Assembly (NCBI GenBank): GCA_023415575.1
Contig: JAEZKF010000027.1
Coordinates: forward strand, 10,094 to 74,093
Origin: Bacillota bacterium
GTDB taxonomy: Bacteria; Bacillota; Clostridia; Oscillospirales; Ruminococcaceae
DNA length: 64,000 bases
Direction: 5' to 3'
Shown: positions 54,107-62,369 of the stretch, piece after piece
Layout: each line of letters begins with the position of its first letter
How positions within the stretch are numbered: the stretch's first letter is position 1
Made by a program: the position numbers and the translations under genes
Notes under the pieces: generated by a model
What the model was told of the DNA's origin: nothing
Database searches by the model: none
What the model saw: the letters and a program-made list of their open reading frames with translations, nothing else

Positions 54107-54307
54107 ATGAATTTATCGACCATAGTTAGCGGTGGTAGTGTGTTCAATCGCTGCGACATGATTCACGGCATTTCATTTGCAAATGCGGCGAAATGGGATA
54201 GGTCTGCCCTTTTACCCATTATTTGCGCGAATTTTGCCCTTTTACGGGATAATTGCGCCCATTTATACCGTTATGAATACCTCTCGCCGCATACCAGTCC
54301 GGTTTAA
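54107..54307 (+). CDS. Possible leader peptide upstream of the ABC-2 exporter
   Basis: 66 codons from an ATG eight bases after AAAGGTGG. It contains an in-frame tandem 10-codon repeat, ALLPIICANF then ALLRDNCAHL (DNA period 30 bases, 54205 and 54235). It ends 42 bases before an intrinsic terminator that precedes the exporter genes. The placement, directly behind a consensus promoter, suggests a regulatory leader rather than an independent protein; coding is inferred, not proven. Confidence 0.5.
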   Translation: MNLSTIVSGGSVFNRCDMIHGISFANAAKWDRSALLPIICANFALLRDNCAHLYRYEYLSPHTSPV

Positions 54308-54349
54308 ACGCCGCCTTTAACGGTTACCTCAATCGGATATGTACTGCTC

Positions 54350-54385
54350 TGCCCGGGTATTCAAACGGTTACCCGGGCATTTTTA
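54350..54385 (+). terminator. Intrinsic terminator/attenuator before the ABC-2 exporter genes
   Basis: 10-bp perfect stem TGCCCGGGTA / TACCCGGGCA, 10-base loop, U-run TTTTTA. The right arm can also pair with the bases that follow (GGGCAT-TTTT-ATGCCC, 54375-54390), which would compete with the terminator. No promoter fits between it and the exporter ATG at 54418. Confidence 0.8.
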
Positions 54386-54417
54386 TGCCCACTTGAACCA
54401 AAAGGAGCATGCTACAC

Positions 54418-55185
54418 ATGAATAAATATCTCAAAACCGCCTGGATGTCCTGCCTTGAAAAGACAAACGGCGGTGTACTATACCTTGTACCCGATGTAAT
54501 TATAAAAATCGCAACGCTGATTCCTCAGGTCTTTTTGTGGCGGGTGGTGATGTCAGCCGGTGTGGATGTCGGCATGACCATGACCCAGATGCTCACCTAT
54601 ACCTATGTCAGCGCCCTTTTATCCAGTATGATGGTAGTCAAAACACCCGCGACGGGGTGGCTGAGCGAAGGCGTTCTGCTGCGCCTGTACGGGCGCCCCT
54701 ATTCGGTAATCGGCCAGCTCATTGCCCAGACGGTAGGCGGGTGGCTGCCCATGCTCGGGATGTTCTCCCTGCCCATGGCCGTAGTGGCACCCGCTCTGGG
54801 GGTAAACCTCATCCCAGCAACGCCCTGGTTTTTTGCAAGCCTTGTGTTGTGCGTTTCCTTAGGCTTTGCCATCGACCTGCTGTTTGCCTGCCTTTGCATT
54901 AAGCTGCGCAACATGAACTGGCTTGTCGACCGCATACGGGCTGCCATTGTCGCCTTCTTTTCAGGCACAATCATTCCGGTTCGATTGCTGCCCCTTGGCA
55001 TCGGCGAGGTCATGCAGTACCAGCCCTTTGCCTGCCTCGGAGGCGCTCCCCTCACCCTGTTTACGGGGGCAGCCTCCCCTTGGGAAATCCTGCCGCTTCA
55101 GCTTATCTGGAACCTCATTCTATGGCCGGTTTCCCTGTTTGTCTTTAAAAAATCACAGGAAGGAGTGGTCTCCTATGGCGGGTAG
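54418..55185 (+). CDS. ABC-2 type permease, first of pair
   Basis: 255 residues, six hydrophobic segments. 'MLTYTYVSALLSSMMV', 'MGEA'-like helices are not seen, but 'FFSGTIIPVRLLPLGIGEVMQYQPFACLGGAP' in part is the conserved last loop of the ABC2_membrane_6-type permeases (COG3694/COG4587 group). AAAAGGAG lies ten bases before the ATG at 54418; an ATG three codons earlier touches the site. Overlaps the second permease by 11 bases. Substrate unknown; exporter by family. Confidence 0.85.
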   Translation: MNKYLKTAWMSCLEKTNGGVLYLVPDVIIKIATLIPQVFLWRVVMSAGVDVGMTMTQMLTYTYVSALLSSMMVVKTPATGWLSEGVLLRLYGRPYSVIGQLIAQTVGGWLPMLGMFSLPMAVVAPALGVNLIPATPWFFASLVLCVSLGFAIDLLFACLCIKLRNMNWLVDRIRAAIVAFFSGTIIPVRLLPLGIGEVMQYQPFACLGGAPLTLFTGAASPWEILPLQLIWNLILWPVSLFVFKKSQEGVVSYGG

Positions 55186-56023
55186 GGTTTCATTAAAGCG
55201 GATTTTCAAGCTATTCGGCATCACAGCCAAGATGGATTTGGCATGGCTTTTGCGCGATACCAAGTATGCCACCTCCTTAATTATTGCCGACATCCTCTCC
55301 AACCTTTCCACCATTTCGGCCGTGTACCTCGTTGCCCTGCGGTTTGGCGGCATCGGCGATATGAGCGAGGATGAAGTCCTGTTTATGATGGCCTATTCCA
55401 CCCTCATCACCGGCGTGTTTATGCTGTTTGGTGCGGGCAACAACATCCACATCAGCCGCATCATCGGGCGCGGGCAATTAGAGCACATGTTTGTCCAGCC
55501 CCTGCCCCTGCGCGTCCAGCTGTTTACGGGCGGATTTAACCCCTTTACGGGCAGCAGCAACTTTATCGTGGGCTGCATCCTGCTTGTGATTTCAATCAAG
55601 CGGCTTTGCTTTCCCGTCACCATCGGATGGCTTGCCTTTTTGATTGGGTCTGTCCTTGTGACGATGGTCATCATCGTCGCCCGCGCCTACCTTGTGTCGT
55701 CCGTTGCTTTCTATGCCCCGGTCGCGGCGGAGGAGATTACCTACACCGCGATTGACTGCACATGGCTTCTGAGCACCTTCCCCCTATCCGGCATGCCGCG
55801 CCCCATTCAGTATATACTGCTCACCATTCTCCCGGAGGGACTTATGGCGTGGTTTCCCTCCCTCAGCCTGCTCGGCAGGCCCCCGTTAAACCTAACCTCC
55901 TACTACCCGCTTTTGTTTGCCCTTGTTTTATCAATCATTGCGGGATACTTCTTTAGAAAAGGAATGAAATACTATGTCACCAAAGGCTCTAACCGATATG
56001 TGCCCTACGGATTCCGCCGTTAG
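55175..56023 (+). CDS. ABC-2 type permease, second of pair
   Basis: 282 residues. A cytoplasmic N-terminus of about 35 residues, then six hydrophobic segments; 'SRIIGRGQLEHMFVQPLPLRVQLF' is the conserved cytoplasmic loop of this family (R-G-x-L-x-x-x-L-x-x-P-L-P). AAGGAG lies nine bases before the ATG. It overlaps both neighbours, so the three genes are tightly coupled and the permeases probably form a heterodimer. Confidence 0.85.
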   Translation: MAGRVSLKRIFKLFGITAKMDLAWLLRDTKYATSLIIADILSNLSTISAVYLVALRFGGIGDMSEDEVLFMMAYSTLITGVFMLFGAGNNIHISRIIGRGQLEHMFVQPLPLRVQLFTGGFNPFTGSSNFIVGCILLVISIKRLCFPVTIGWLAFLIGSVLVTMVIIVARAYLVSSVAFYAPVAAEEITYTAIDCTWLLSTFPLSGMPRPIQYILLTILPEGLMAWFPSLSLLGRPPLNLTSYYPLLFALVLSIIAGYFFRKGMKYYVTKGSNRYVPYGFRR

Positions 56024-56993
56024 CGTCAGCAATGTTACAAAAACCTTCTGCCAATGGCAGCGCAGCAATACGGCTAAGAACATCATAAAAAACCTCATAA
56101 AGCCCGAAAAGCGGGTTATCCGCGCGCTGGACGATGTGTCCTTTACGATAAAAAAGGGCGAGTTTGTCGCATATGCGGGCCCCAACGGTGCCGGTAAAAG
56201 CACGACCATGAAGCTTTTAAGCGGCATGCTCCTGCCCGACACGGGCGAGATTTCGGTTTTAAACCTTTCCCCCCAAAAGCAGCGCATTGCCCTTATGCGG
56301 CACCTAGGCGTACTCTTTGGCAACCGCACCGAGCTTTGGTGGGACCACCCGGTCATCCAAAGCTTTGAGTGGAAGAAGGTTGTGTGGGATATCCCCGAAA
56401 AGGAATACCGGCAAAACCTTGAGATGGTCACAGAGCTGCTTGACCTCGGTGGACTCTTAAAAACCTTTGCGCGCGAGCTAAGTCTTGGTCAGCGCATGCG
56501 GGCAGACCTTGCCTTTATGCTTCTGCACAGCCCCGAGCTTATTTTGCTCGATGAGCCGACGCTCGGGCTTGATGTCTTTGCCAAGCGGCAGATGATAGAC
56601 TTCCTCAAAAAAATCAACAAGGAAAACGGCGTCACTATCATGGTCACAAGCCACGATATGGACGACCTTGAGGAGATGGCCCAGCGCATCCTGATGATTT
56701 CAGACGGTCGTGTCGCCTTTGACGGCAGCTTTGCCGCCCTGCGCGACATCACGGGAAACCTTACCCGCGTTATTGTCACTATGCCCGACACCCATACCCC
56801 GCCGATGGAGGGCGAAAACCTGCTCTCCTACGAAAACGGGGTGTTTGAGTACGAGGTAGACCTTGCAAAGACTTCAGTCACCGATTTATTAAAGCGGCTT
56901 TCGCAGGTGCAGGGCGTGCAGGATATCGAGATTAAAAAGGCGCCCATTGAACAGGTTATCGCCTCCCTCTACCGCCAATGGAACCATCACTAA
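55974..56993 (+). CDS. ABC-2 exporter ATPase (COG4586-like)
   Basis: 339 residues. Walker A 'GPNGAGKSTTMKLLSGML', a Q-loop region replaced by 'GVLFGNRTELWWDHPVIQSF' typical of this subgroup, signature LSLGQRMRADL, Walker B LILLDEPTLGLD, and H-loop 'VTSHDMDD'. A linker with Trp/Lys residues near 25-50 precedes the core, and a C-terminal 80-residue domain follows. All catalytic motifs are intact. AAGGA precedes the ATG, 50 bases inside the second permease. Confidence 0.93.
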   Translation: MSPKALTDMCPTDSAVSVSNVTKTFCQWQRSNTAKNIIKNLIKPEKRVIRALDDVSFTIKKGEFVAYAGPNGAGKSTTMKLLSGMLLPDTGEISVLNLSPQKQRIALMRHLGVLFGNRTELWWDHPVIQSFEWKKVVWDIPEKEYRQNLEMVTELLDLGGLLKTFARELSLGQRMRADLAFMLLHSPELILLDEPTLGLDVFAKRQMIDFLKKINKENGVTIMVTSHDMDDLEEMAQRILMISDGRVAFDGSFAALRDITGNLTRVIVTMPDTHTPPMEGENLLSYENGVFEYEVDLAKTSVTDLLKRLSQVQGVQDIEIKKAPIEQVIASLYRQWNHH

Positions 56994-57002
56994 CCCAATA
57001 CA

Positions 57003-57044
57003 AAAACGGATATGCCCCCGTTGCTTGGGCATATCCGTTTTACT
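57003..57044 (+). terminator. Terminator of the ABC-2 exporter operon
   Basis: 15-bp perfect stem AAAACGGATATGCCC / GGGCATATCCGTTTT, nine-base loop, then ACTATTATT. Confidence 0.85.
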
Positions 57045-57192
57045 ATTATTTGCGTGTTTGCCGCCGTGTAAACTCTGATAGGAAGAACAGAAAGACTTCG
57101 TTTGTTATGTAAGCGTGAGGGAAAATCTGCTGCCGAAATGTTAGTGAGATTGTTGTATCAAGACGGCTTAAAAACACGCGGAGGCAGGCATT

Positions 57193-58257
57193 TTAGATCA
57201 TCAGACCTCTGATTACCTTTACGAGTGAATCGTAGCCCTCAAGGAAGCTGGTGATGGTGTGTTTAAATCCGCCGTAGTTCTCAAACTCCTCAGGGGTCAT
57301 ACCCTTCTCGTCAAAGGACTTACTAAACTCGCTGATCTTGCGCAGCTCGCTCATAATCGACTCGCTCACAGGCTCATCGATGTGGCTTACTACCTCTACA
57401 TCGCAGTTGTTGATGAGCTTCTGCCAGGAGTAGTTGATGGTCTGGCAGAGGTCGCCGCCGATGAGCTGCGACCAGTGGTAGTGGTTGCGGTTTGCAGCCG
57501 ACAAAAGGCGGGTGGTGTATCCGCGCTCCTTGTAGATGCGGTATGCCTCCTTGATAACGGCAACACCGGCCCACTCAAGGCACTCGGGGTTTACTACCTG
57601 ACCGATTTTTGCGGTGTATGCCTTCATCCAGTCGTCGGTTCTGCCGATCATGATGGTGCATACGGGCGACATCTCGTCGCAGGGCAGACCCTCTGCCCTT
57701 CTGCGGGCAAGGCCGCGCTCAACAGCCTCTGCTACGGCTACTGCCTGGGCAACCGTAAAGGACACGGTTGCGTTGATGCTGATGCCGCGGTAGGTAGCCT
57801 CCTCCATCGCGCGCACACCGGCTGCGGAGGTAGGCATCTTAACCTGCATGTTCTTGCCGAGGCTGTTAAGATGAACAGCCTGCTCAACCATGCGGTCAGC
57901 ATCGCGGTAGTATTTTGCGTTTGTTTGTATCGAAAGTCTGCCCTTTTTGCCCTTGTACTGCTCAAATAAGGGCAGAAGCTTCTTGCTGCGCTCTGCGCCC
58001 ACCTCGTCGATAAGCTTCCATACAACGTCATCCTCAGAGAAGGTGGGGTTTTCTGAGATAATCTTCTTAATGCGGGGCTCCCAGTAAGAGAGTTCGTTTT
58101 TTACAACTGCACCTACAATGATGGGGTTGCTGGTTGCGCCTACGCATCCGCGCTCAAGGCCGTAGTTTAATTCCTCTTCACCGCAGGAATCGATCCATAT
58201 ATCGGTTTGCGGAAACTTGACTGCCGTTTCATGCAGCTTTCCTTTATATTCGCTCAT
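57193..58257 (-). CDS. Transaldolase family protein (long form)
   Basis: 354 residues. 'WIDSCGEEELNYGLERGCVGATSNPIIVG' in part is the barrel start with the T-S-N-P motif; the Schiff-base lysine is in 'GKNMQVKMPTSAAGV'; 'GISINATVSFTVAQAVAVAEA' follows. It is longer than FSA/MipB enzymes and of another subgroup from the gene at 59776. AAAAGGAG precedes the ATG. Last gene of the sugar cluster, separated from the isomerase gene by 179 bases containing a strong hairpin. Donor and acceptor sugars unknown. Confidence 0.85.
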   Translation of the reverse strand: MSEYKGKLHETAVKFPQTDIWIDSCGEEELNYGLERGCVGATSNPIIVGAVVKNELSYWEPRIKKIISENPTFSEDDVVWKLIDEVGAERSKKLLPLFEQYKGKKGRLSIQTNAKYYRDADRMVEQAVHLNSLGKNMQVKMPTSAAGVRAMEEATYRGISINATVSFTVAQAVAVAEAVERGLARRRAEGLPCDEMSPVCTIMIGRTDDWMKAYTAKIGQVVNPECLEWAGVAVIKEAYRIYKERGYTTRLLSAANRNHYHWSQLIGGDLCQTINYSWQKLINNCDVEVVSHIDEPVSESIMSELRKISEFSKSFDEKGMTPEEFENYGGFKHTITSFLEGYDSLVKVIRGLMI

Positions 58258-58350
58258 GATTTATGACCTCTCCTTTTTGTGTGGGGGCAAATTCCCCCTA
58301 AACCCTCAAAGCATCTTGCTTATAAGGCTGCCATACGCAACCTTTGCCCT

Positions 58351-58384
58351 GCCCAGGTGCTTGCACATACGCAAGCACTTGGGC
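58351..58384. repeat. Intercistronic 14-bp hairpin between isomerase and transaldolase genes
   Basis: GCCCAGGTGCTTGC / GCAAGCACTTGGGC with a six-base loop; one mismatched pair (A-C on the minus-strand RNA). No U-run follows on the minus strand, so it is more likely an RNA-processing or stability element than a terminator. Confidence 0.55.
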
Positions 58385-58436
58385 ATATTCATGCGCATGA
58401 CATGCGCCAGGCAAAAGTTCTACACAGGCAAGAAAA

Positions 58437-59753
58437 TTACTCGATGATTTCAAAGTTCATCATTTTAGCGAAGCGCTTTAGAACACCGCGATACTCGCCG
58501 TATACAAACGCAACGTGATGTGCAATACCGTTGGAGATAACCGAATCCAGCAGCTCGTTGATATCCTGCTCAAAGCGTACCTTTACATAGGTACCGGTCA
58601 GCTGTTTCTTCATCGGGATGGTATCGCCTGCGCACAGGAACATTCTGGTCTTGCCGCGGGCGGTGTCAATGCGCATCATGTTGATGTGGCCATCCATCAT
58701 AACAAAGCCGGCTGTTACACCCTTGCCGCCTGCAAAGTATGTATCAAGGCTTCTGTCGCTGATGCCGTCCCAGAGGTTCGCGGGAGCAACACCGCAGTGC
58801 CACATCAGAGCAAAGTTTTCAGAAAGGTCAACCTGAGAAAGGTCAGCAAGATAGGGGGTCTCTACACCCAGAGCCTTGGTCGCGAGCATGGAGAGTGCGC
58901 CCTCGATGTCGCCCTCGCAGGCGATGATGCGGCCGCGGGACTGCAGGATGGACATTGAAGCACAGGGCGAGATGCCGTAGGTCGCTGCAAATTCCGGCCA
59001 GCAGCGAACTGCTACGCAATCGAGCTTATTGAGGTCCATGAACTTCTCGATGCTCACGCACAGGCCTGCCACCTTGCGAACCTGGGTATCGGTTACAAAC
59101 TTGGTGGTGAACAACTTGCGGACGTTTACTTCCTCCGCGTCGATCTCTTCCTCTGTTACAGGCTGACCGAACATATCGGAAAGCTCGTAGTGGTCAATCA
59201 AAATACCGGTCTTGCGGTAAATGTCAAGGTCATCGGTGCCTACGTTGAAGAAGCCGTGTGCACGGTAGCCGACAATACCGACATGGGCATTCTCAAGGGC
59301 TACCTTTGCCTTGAGGGCCTGTACCCACTCCTCGTCAATCCAGTCGCCGATGGTGTAGCTTACGTTGTCAAATCCGGCCTTGTAGAGGTTGGAAGCATTG
59401 AGGTTCAGGCCGCAAACAGCATTCAGGCGAATCTTGCCGCCGTCATAGGGCAGCTCGTTGAAGGCCCACAGCAGAATGGGCTTGTGGATGTACTTTGCAA
59501 GTACGAGAGCAAGGTGTCCGAGGTGGAAGGTACCGCTGATGATAACAAGGCCGTCGACATTTGCAGCCAGCATCTTCTCAGCAGCAGCCTTTGCGTCCTC
59601 AACCTCGATTACGGTCTTCTCTTCAAACACAAAGTCTACATCCGAAAGCTTTGTGCGCAGCTCTTCCATCTTACCGTTGTAGATTTCCTGCGCGGTTTTG
59701 TAATCGTATGTAGTACGAACAAGGCATACAACGCCTAATTTAACCTTCTTCAT
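58437..59753 (-). CDS. L-fucose/L-arabinose isomerase family protein
   Basis: 438 residues. 'KLGVVCLVRTTYDYKTAQEIYNG', 'NVDGLVIISGTFHLGHLALVLAKYIHKPILLWAFNE' in part, 'ENAHVGIVGYRAHGFFNVGTDDL', 'WPEFAATYGISPCASMSILQ' and 'ACEGDIEGALSMLA' are the marks of the FucI/AraA-related family (COG2407). The Glu/Asp metal ligands are expected in the last two stretches. It should isomerise an aldose to a ketose. The ATG at 59753 is preceded by purine-rich sequence. The next gene upstream ends 22 bases away. Sulfoquinovose isomerases of the transaldolase pathway are, as I recall, of this type. Confidence 0.82.
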   Translation of the reverse strand: MKKVKLGVVCLVRTTYDYKTAQEIYNGKMEELRTKLSDVDFVFEEKTVIEVEDAKAAAEKMLAANVDGLVIISGTFHLGHLALVLAKYIHKPILLWAFNELPYDGGKIRLNAVCGLNLNASNLYKAGFDNVSYTIGDWIDEEWVQALKAKVALENAHVGIVGYRAHGFFNVGTDDLDIYRKTGILIDHYELSDMFGQPVTEEEIDAEEVNVRKLFTTKFVTDTQVRKVAGLCVSIEKFMDLNKLDCVAVRCWPEFAATYGISPCASMSILQSRGRIIACEGDIEGALSMLATKALGVETPYLADLSQVDLSENFALMWHCGVAPANLWDGISDRSLDTYFAGGKGVTAGFVMMDGHINMMRIDTARGKTRMFLCAGDTIPMKKQLTGTYVKVRFEQDINELLDSVISNGIAHHVAFVYGEYRGVLKRFAKMMNFEIIE

Positions 59754-59775
59754 TTCTCTTTTTTCTCTCCTTACA

Positions 59776-60453
59776 TCATTCTTTTGCGGTGTTGTCCCAC
59801 GCGTCGCAGAACACATCCAGACCATAGGAGGTGAAGGGGTGCTTGAAGCTCTCCTTGTACACATCCAGTCCGCAGGTTACGATGTCTGCGCCCAGTGCCG
59901 CATAGTCGGCAATCTGCTTGCCGTTGCGTACAGCCGCAACGATAATCTCTGTCTTGAAATCGAAGTTGCGGTAAATCTGTACGATGTCGCTGATGTAGGA
60001 GTAAGCATCGTCGCCGTTGTTTTCCTTCCAGCCTACAAAGGGGCTTACAAACTTAGCGCCCAGCTTTGCAACCGGAATTGCCTGAGAGGGTGAGAACACC
60101 AGCGTTACGTTGGTGCGGATACCCATCTGCTCAAGCTTCTTTGCGGCGATCAGGCCCTGTTCGGTGCAGGGAATCTTGATAACATAGTTCTTGGAGTAGG
60201 AGGCAATCTCTTTTGCTGCCTCAATAAAGTCCTCGGCCTTGTCGAGGTGGGGGTTGATTTCGAAGGAGATGGGGAAATCCTTGCCCTCAAGGTCTGCTTC
60301 CTTCAGCCAAGCAGCTACATCCTTTACGCACTGCATAAAGGGCTTGCCGCTTAACTTGATGTGCTTGGGGTTGGTGGTAACGCCGTCTATGCAGTAGTTT
60401 TCATACGCATACTTAATCTCGTCGAGCTTTGCACTATCCAGAAAATACTTCAT
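59776..60453 (-). CDS. Short transaldolase, resembling sulfofructose transaldolase
   Basis: 225 residues, FSA/MipB size. The Schiff-base lysine is in 'KNYVIKIPCTEQGLIAAKK' (about residue 93); the barrel start is 'MKYFLDSAKLDEIKYAYENY' with 'GVTTNPKHI'. The segments 'LVFSPSQAIPVAKLGAKFVS' and 'PFVGWKENNGDD' differ from ordinary transaldolases and, from memory, closely resemble the 6-deoxy-6-sulfofructose transaldolase of Bacillus megaterium. AGAAGG precedes the ATG. Ordinary fructose-6-phosphate aldolase activity is the alternative. Confidence 0.82.
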   Translation of the reverse strand: MKYFLDSAKLDEIKYAYENYCIDGVTTNPKHIKLSGKPFMQCVKDVAAWLKEADLEGKDFPISFEINPHLDKAEDFIEAAKEIASYSKNYVIKIPCTEQGLIAAKKLEQMGIRTNVTLVFSPSQAIPVAKLGAKFVSPFVGWKENNGDDAYSYISDIVQIYRNFDFKTEIIVAAVRNGKQIADYAALGADIVTCGLDVYKESFKHPFTSYGLDVFCDAWDNTAKE

Positions 60454-60478
60454 CGTTTGCTGCCTTCTCTCTCGATAA

Positions 60479-61420
60479 TTACTTGTTGTTTATTGCTTTT
60501 TTTGCTGCGTCTATGATGTTGCTTGCAAGCAGGCCGTACTTCTCCATCAGATAAGCCGTACTGCCTACCTCGCCGAAATGATCCTTTACGCCGACACGCT
60601 CAAGCACAATCTTGTGCTCGTCTAAGCACTCTGCAACGGCAGCGCCAAGTCCGCCGATTACCGAGTGGTTCTCCGCCGTAACAACAGCCTTTGTCTTGAG
60701 TGCGCTCTTAATAACAAGCTCGCGGTCAATCGGCTTTACGGTGTGGATGTTGATAACCTCTGCGCTGATGCCCTCCTCGGCAAGACGCTCTGCAGCCTCA
60801 ATTGCCTGAGCGGTCTCAATACCGCTTGCAAAGATGGTAACATCGCTGCCTTCGCGCATCACGATGCCCTTGCCAAGCTCAAAGGTGCAGTCATCATCAA
60901 ATACCTTAACGGCGTTTCTGCGCAATAGTCGCATATATACCGGGCCCTCGTGGGCGAGAATCTGCGGGAATGCCTTTTTAAGCTGCGCGCTGTCGGTCGG
61001 CTCAAACACCACAAGCCCCGGGATGTTGCGCATAATCGAAACATCCTCCATGCTCATGTGGGTGCCGCCGTTGAGCTCTGCGGTAACACCGGGGTCGCTG
61101 CCCACCATCTTGACGTTAAGACCGGCATACACAACCGAAAGAGTTACCTGGTCGCATACGCGGCGGGTCGCAAAGGGGGTGAAGGTGTGGGTAAACGGAA
61201 TCTTACCCATAGCGGAAAGTCCGGCCGCAACACCAATCATGTTTGCCTCGGCAATACCTACGTTAATAACCTGGTCGGGATAGGACTCCTGAAACCGCAG
61301 GGTGCCGGCCGCACGCATGAGGTCGGCCTCGACCAAAACGATGTCCTTGTTCTTTCCCGCGTACTCCAAAAGCAGGTCAACGTATGTTTCTCTAAGCCAA
61401 GTCTTTTCCAGTTCCAACAT
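60479..61420 (-). CDS. Transketolase, C-terminal subunit
   Basis: 313 residues: the pyrimidine-binding (Pyr) and C-terminal domains of a split transketolase. 'LVEADLMRAAGTLRFQESYP', 'VINVGIAEANMIGVAAGLSA' (the activating Glu), 'FTHTFTPFATRRVCDQVTLS' and 'TAENHSVIGGLGAAVAECL' are present. Its ATG overlaps the stop of the N-terminal subunit (TAATG), with GGAGG upstream. Together they make one ThDP-dependent transketolase that moves two-carbon ketol units. Confidence 0.93.
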   Translation of the reverse strand: MLELEKTWLRETYVDLLLEYAGKNKDIVLVEADLMRAAGTLRFQESYPDQVINVGIAEANMIGVAAGLSAMGKIPFTHTFTPFATRRVCDQVTLSVVYAGLNVKMVGSDPGVTAELNGGTHMSMEDVSIMRNIPGLVVFEPTDSAQLKKAFPQILAHEGPVYMRLLRRNAVKVFDDDCTFELGKGIVMREGSDVTIFASGIETAQAIEAAERLAEEGISAEVINIHTVKPIDRELVIKSALKTKAVVTAENHSVIGGLGAAVAECLDEHKIVLERVGVKDHFGEVGSTAYLMEKYGLLASNIIDAAKKAINNK

Positions 61421-62253
61421 TACGCCTGACCTCCTTCATCCAGCAGGGCGACTGCCTTTTTCCACATCTCTTCTGTGATTGCCATGTTGTGCGAGGTCAC
61501 CTGTCCTTCGCAGAAGTAAGCGCCCTTGCCCTTTATGGTGTTGAGAATAATCATTGAGGGTTTTTCCTTTTGGTTTTTTGCGTTATCAATCGCCTGAGCA
61601 ATCGCTGCGACATCGTGGCCGTCTACCGACTGCACATAGAAGCCGAAGGCCTCCCACTTCTTATCCAGCGGGTCAAGACCGTTGACCTGCTCGGTGGTGC
61701 CGTCAATCTGCATGCGGTTGTAGTCGGTAAAGGCAATCAGGGTGTGCAGCTTGCGGCTGCCCGCAAACATCGCTGCCTCCCAGATTTGGCCCTCTTGGCT
61801 TTCGCCGTCGCCGATGATGGAATAGATATGCAAATCGCGGTTGTCCATCTTCGCGGCCATTGCCATACCGGTTGCCGCCGAGAAGCCCTGACCGAGAGAA
61901 CCGGTGGTCATATCAATACCCCTGGTCTTGAGGCGGTCGCAGTGGCTGGGCAGGTTGGTGCCCGGGCGGTTGAGGGTATCAAGCTCTTCTTTGGGGATAA
62001 ACCCGCGCAAAGCGAGCGCCGCATAGAGGGCGGGGCCGCCGTGACCCTTGGAGAGCACGAAACGGTCGCGGTTCTCCATCAGGGGGTTTTGCGGGTCTAT
62101 GTTCATGCTGTGAAAGTATAAGACTGCAAGCACATCACAGATGGAAAGGCAGCCTCCGATGTGACCGACCCCCAGCTTACCGATGCACTCGATGGTGAGC
62201 TTGCGTATGTCGTTTGCGCGCGACTCAAGCTCCTTTATCTTTAGTTCATTCAT
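61420..62253 (-). CDS. Transketolase, N-terminal subunit
   Basis: 277 residues: the diphosphate-binding (PP) domain. 'RKLTIECIGKLGVGHIGGCLSICDVLAVLY' in part, 'DRFVLSKGHGGPALYAALAL', 'GSLGQGFSAATGMAMAAKM' and the ThDP motif 'IGDGESQEGQIWEAAMFAGS' followed by 'FTDYN' are diagnostic. The ATG at 62253 has GGAGG six bases upstream. Split transketolases are common in Clostridia and archaea; this pair inside a sugar cluster suggests a dedicated copy. Confidence 0.93.
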   Translation of the reverse strand: MNELKIKELESRANDIRKLTIECIGKLGVGHIGGCLSICDVLAVLYFHSMNIDPQNPLMENRDRFVLSKGHGGPALYAALALRGFIPKEELDTLNRPGTNLPSHCDRLKTRGIDMTTGSLGQGFSAATGMAMAAKMDNRDLHIYSIIGDGESQEGQIWEAAMFAGSRKLHTLIAFTDYNRMQIDGTTEQVNGLDPLDKKWEAFGFYVQSVDGHDVAAIAQAIDNAKNQKEKPSMIILNTIKGKGAYFCEGQVTSHNMAITEEMWKKAVALLDEGGQA

Positions 62254-62369
62254 GTAAGACCTCCATCTCGCCGCAAGGCGGCGATACAAACAAAGGATTT
62301 CCTTTACGGGCATTTTGCCCGCTTGTGCACAAGGTTCAGCGCGCTATGCGCCTTCCCTAAAGGTTAGCC

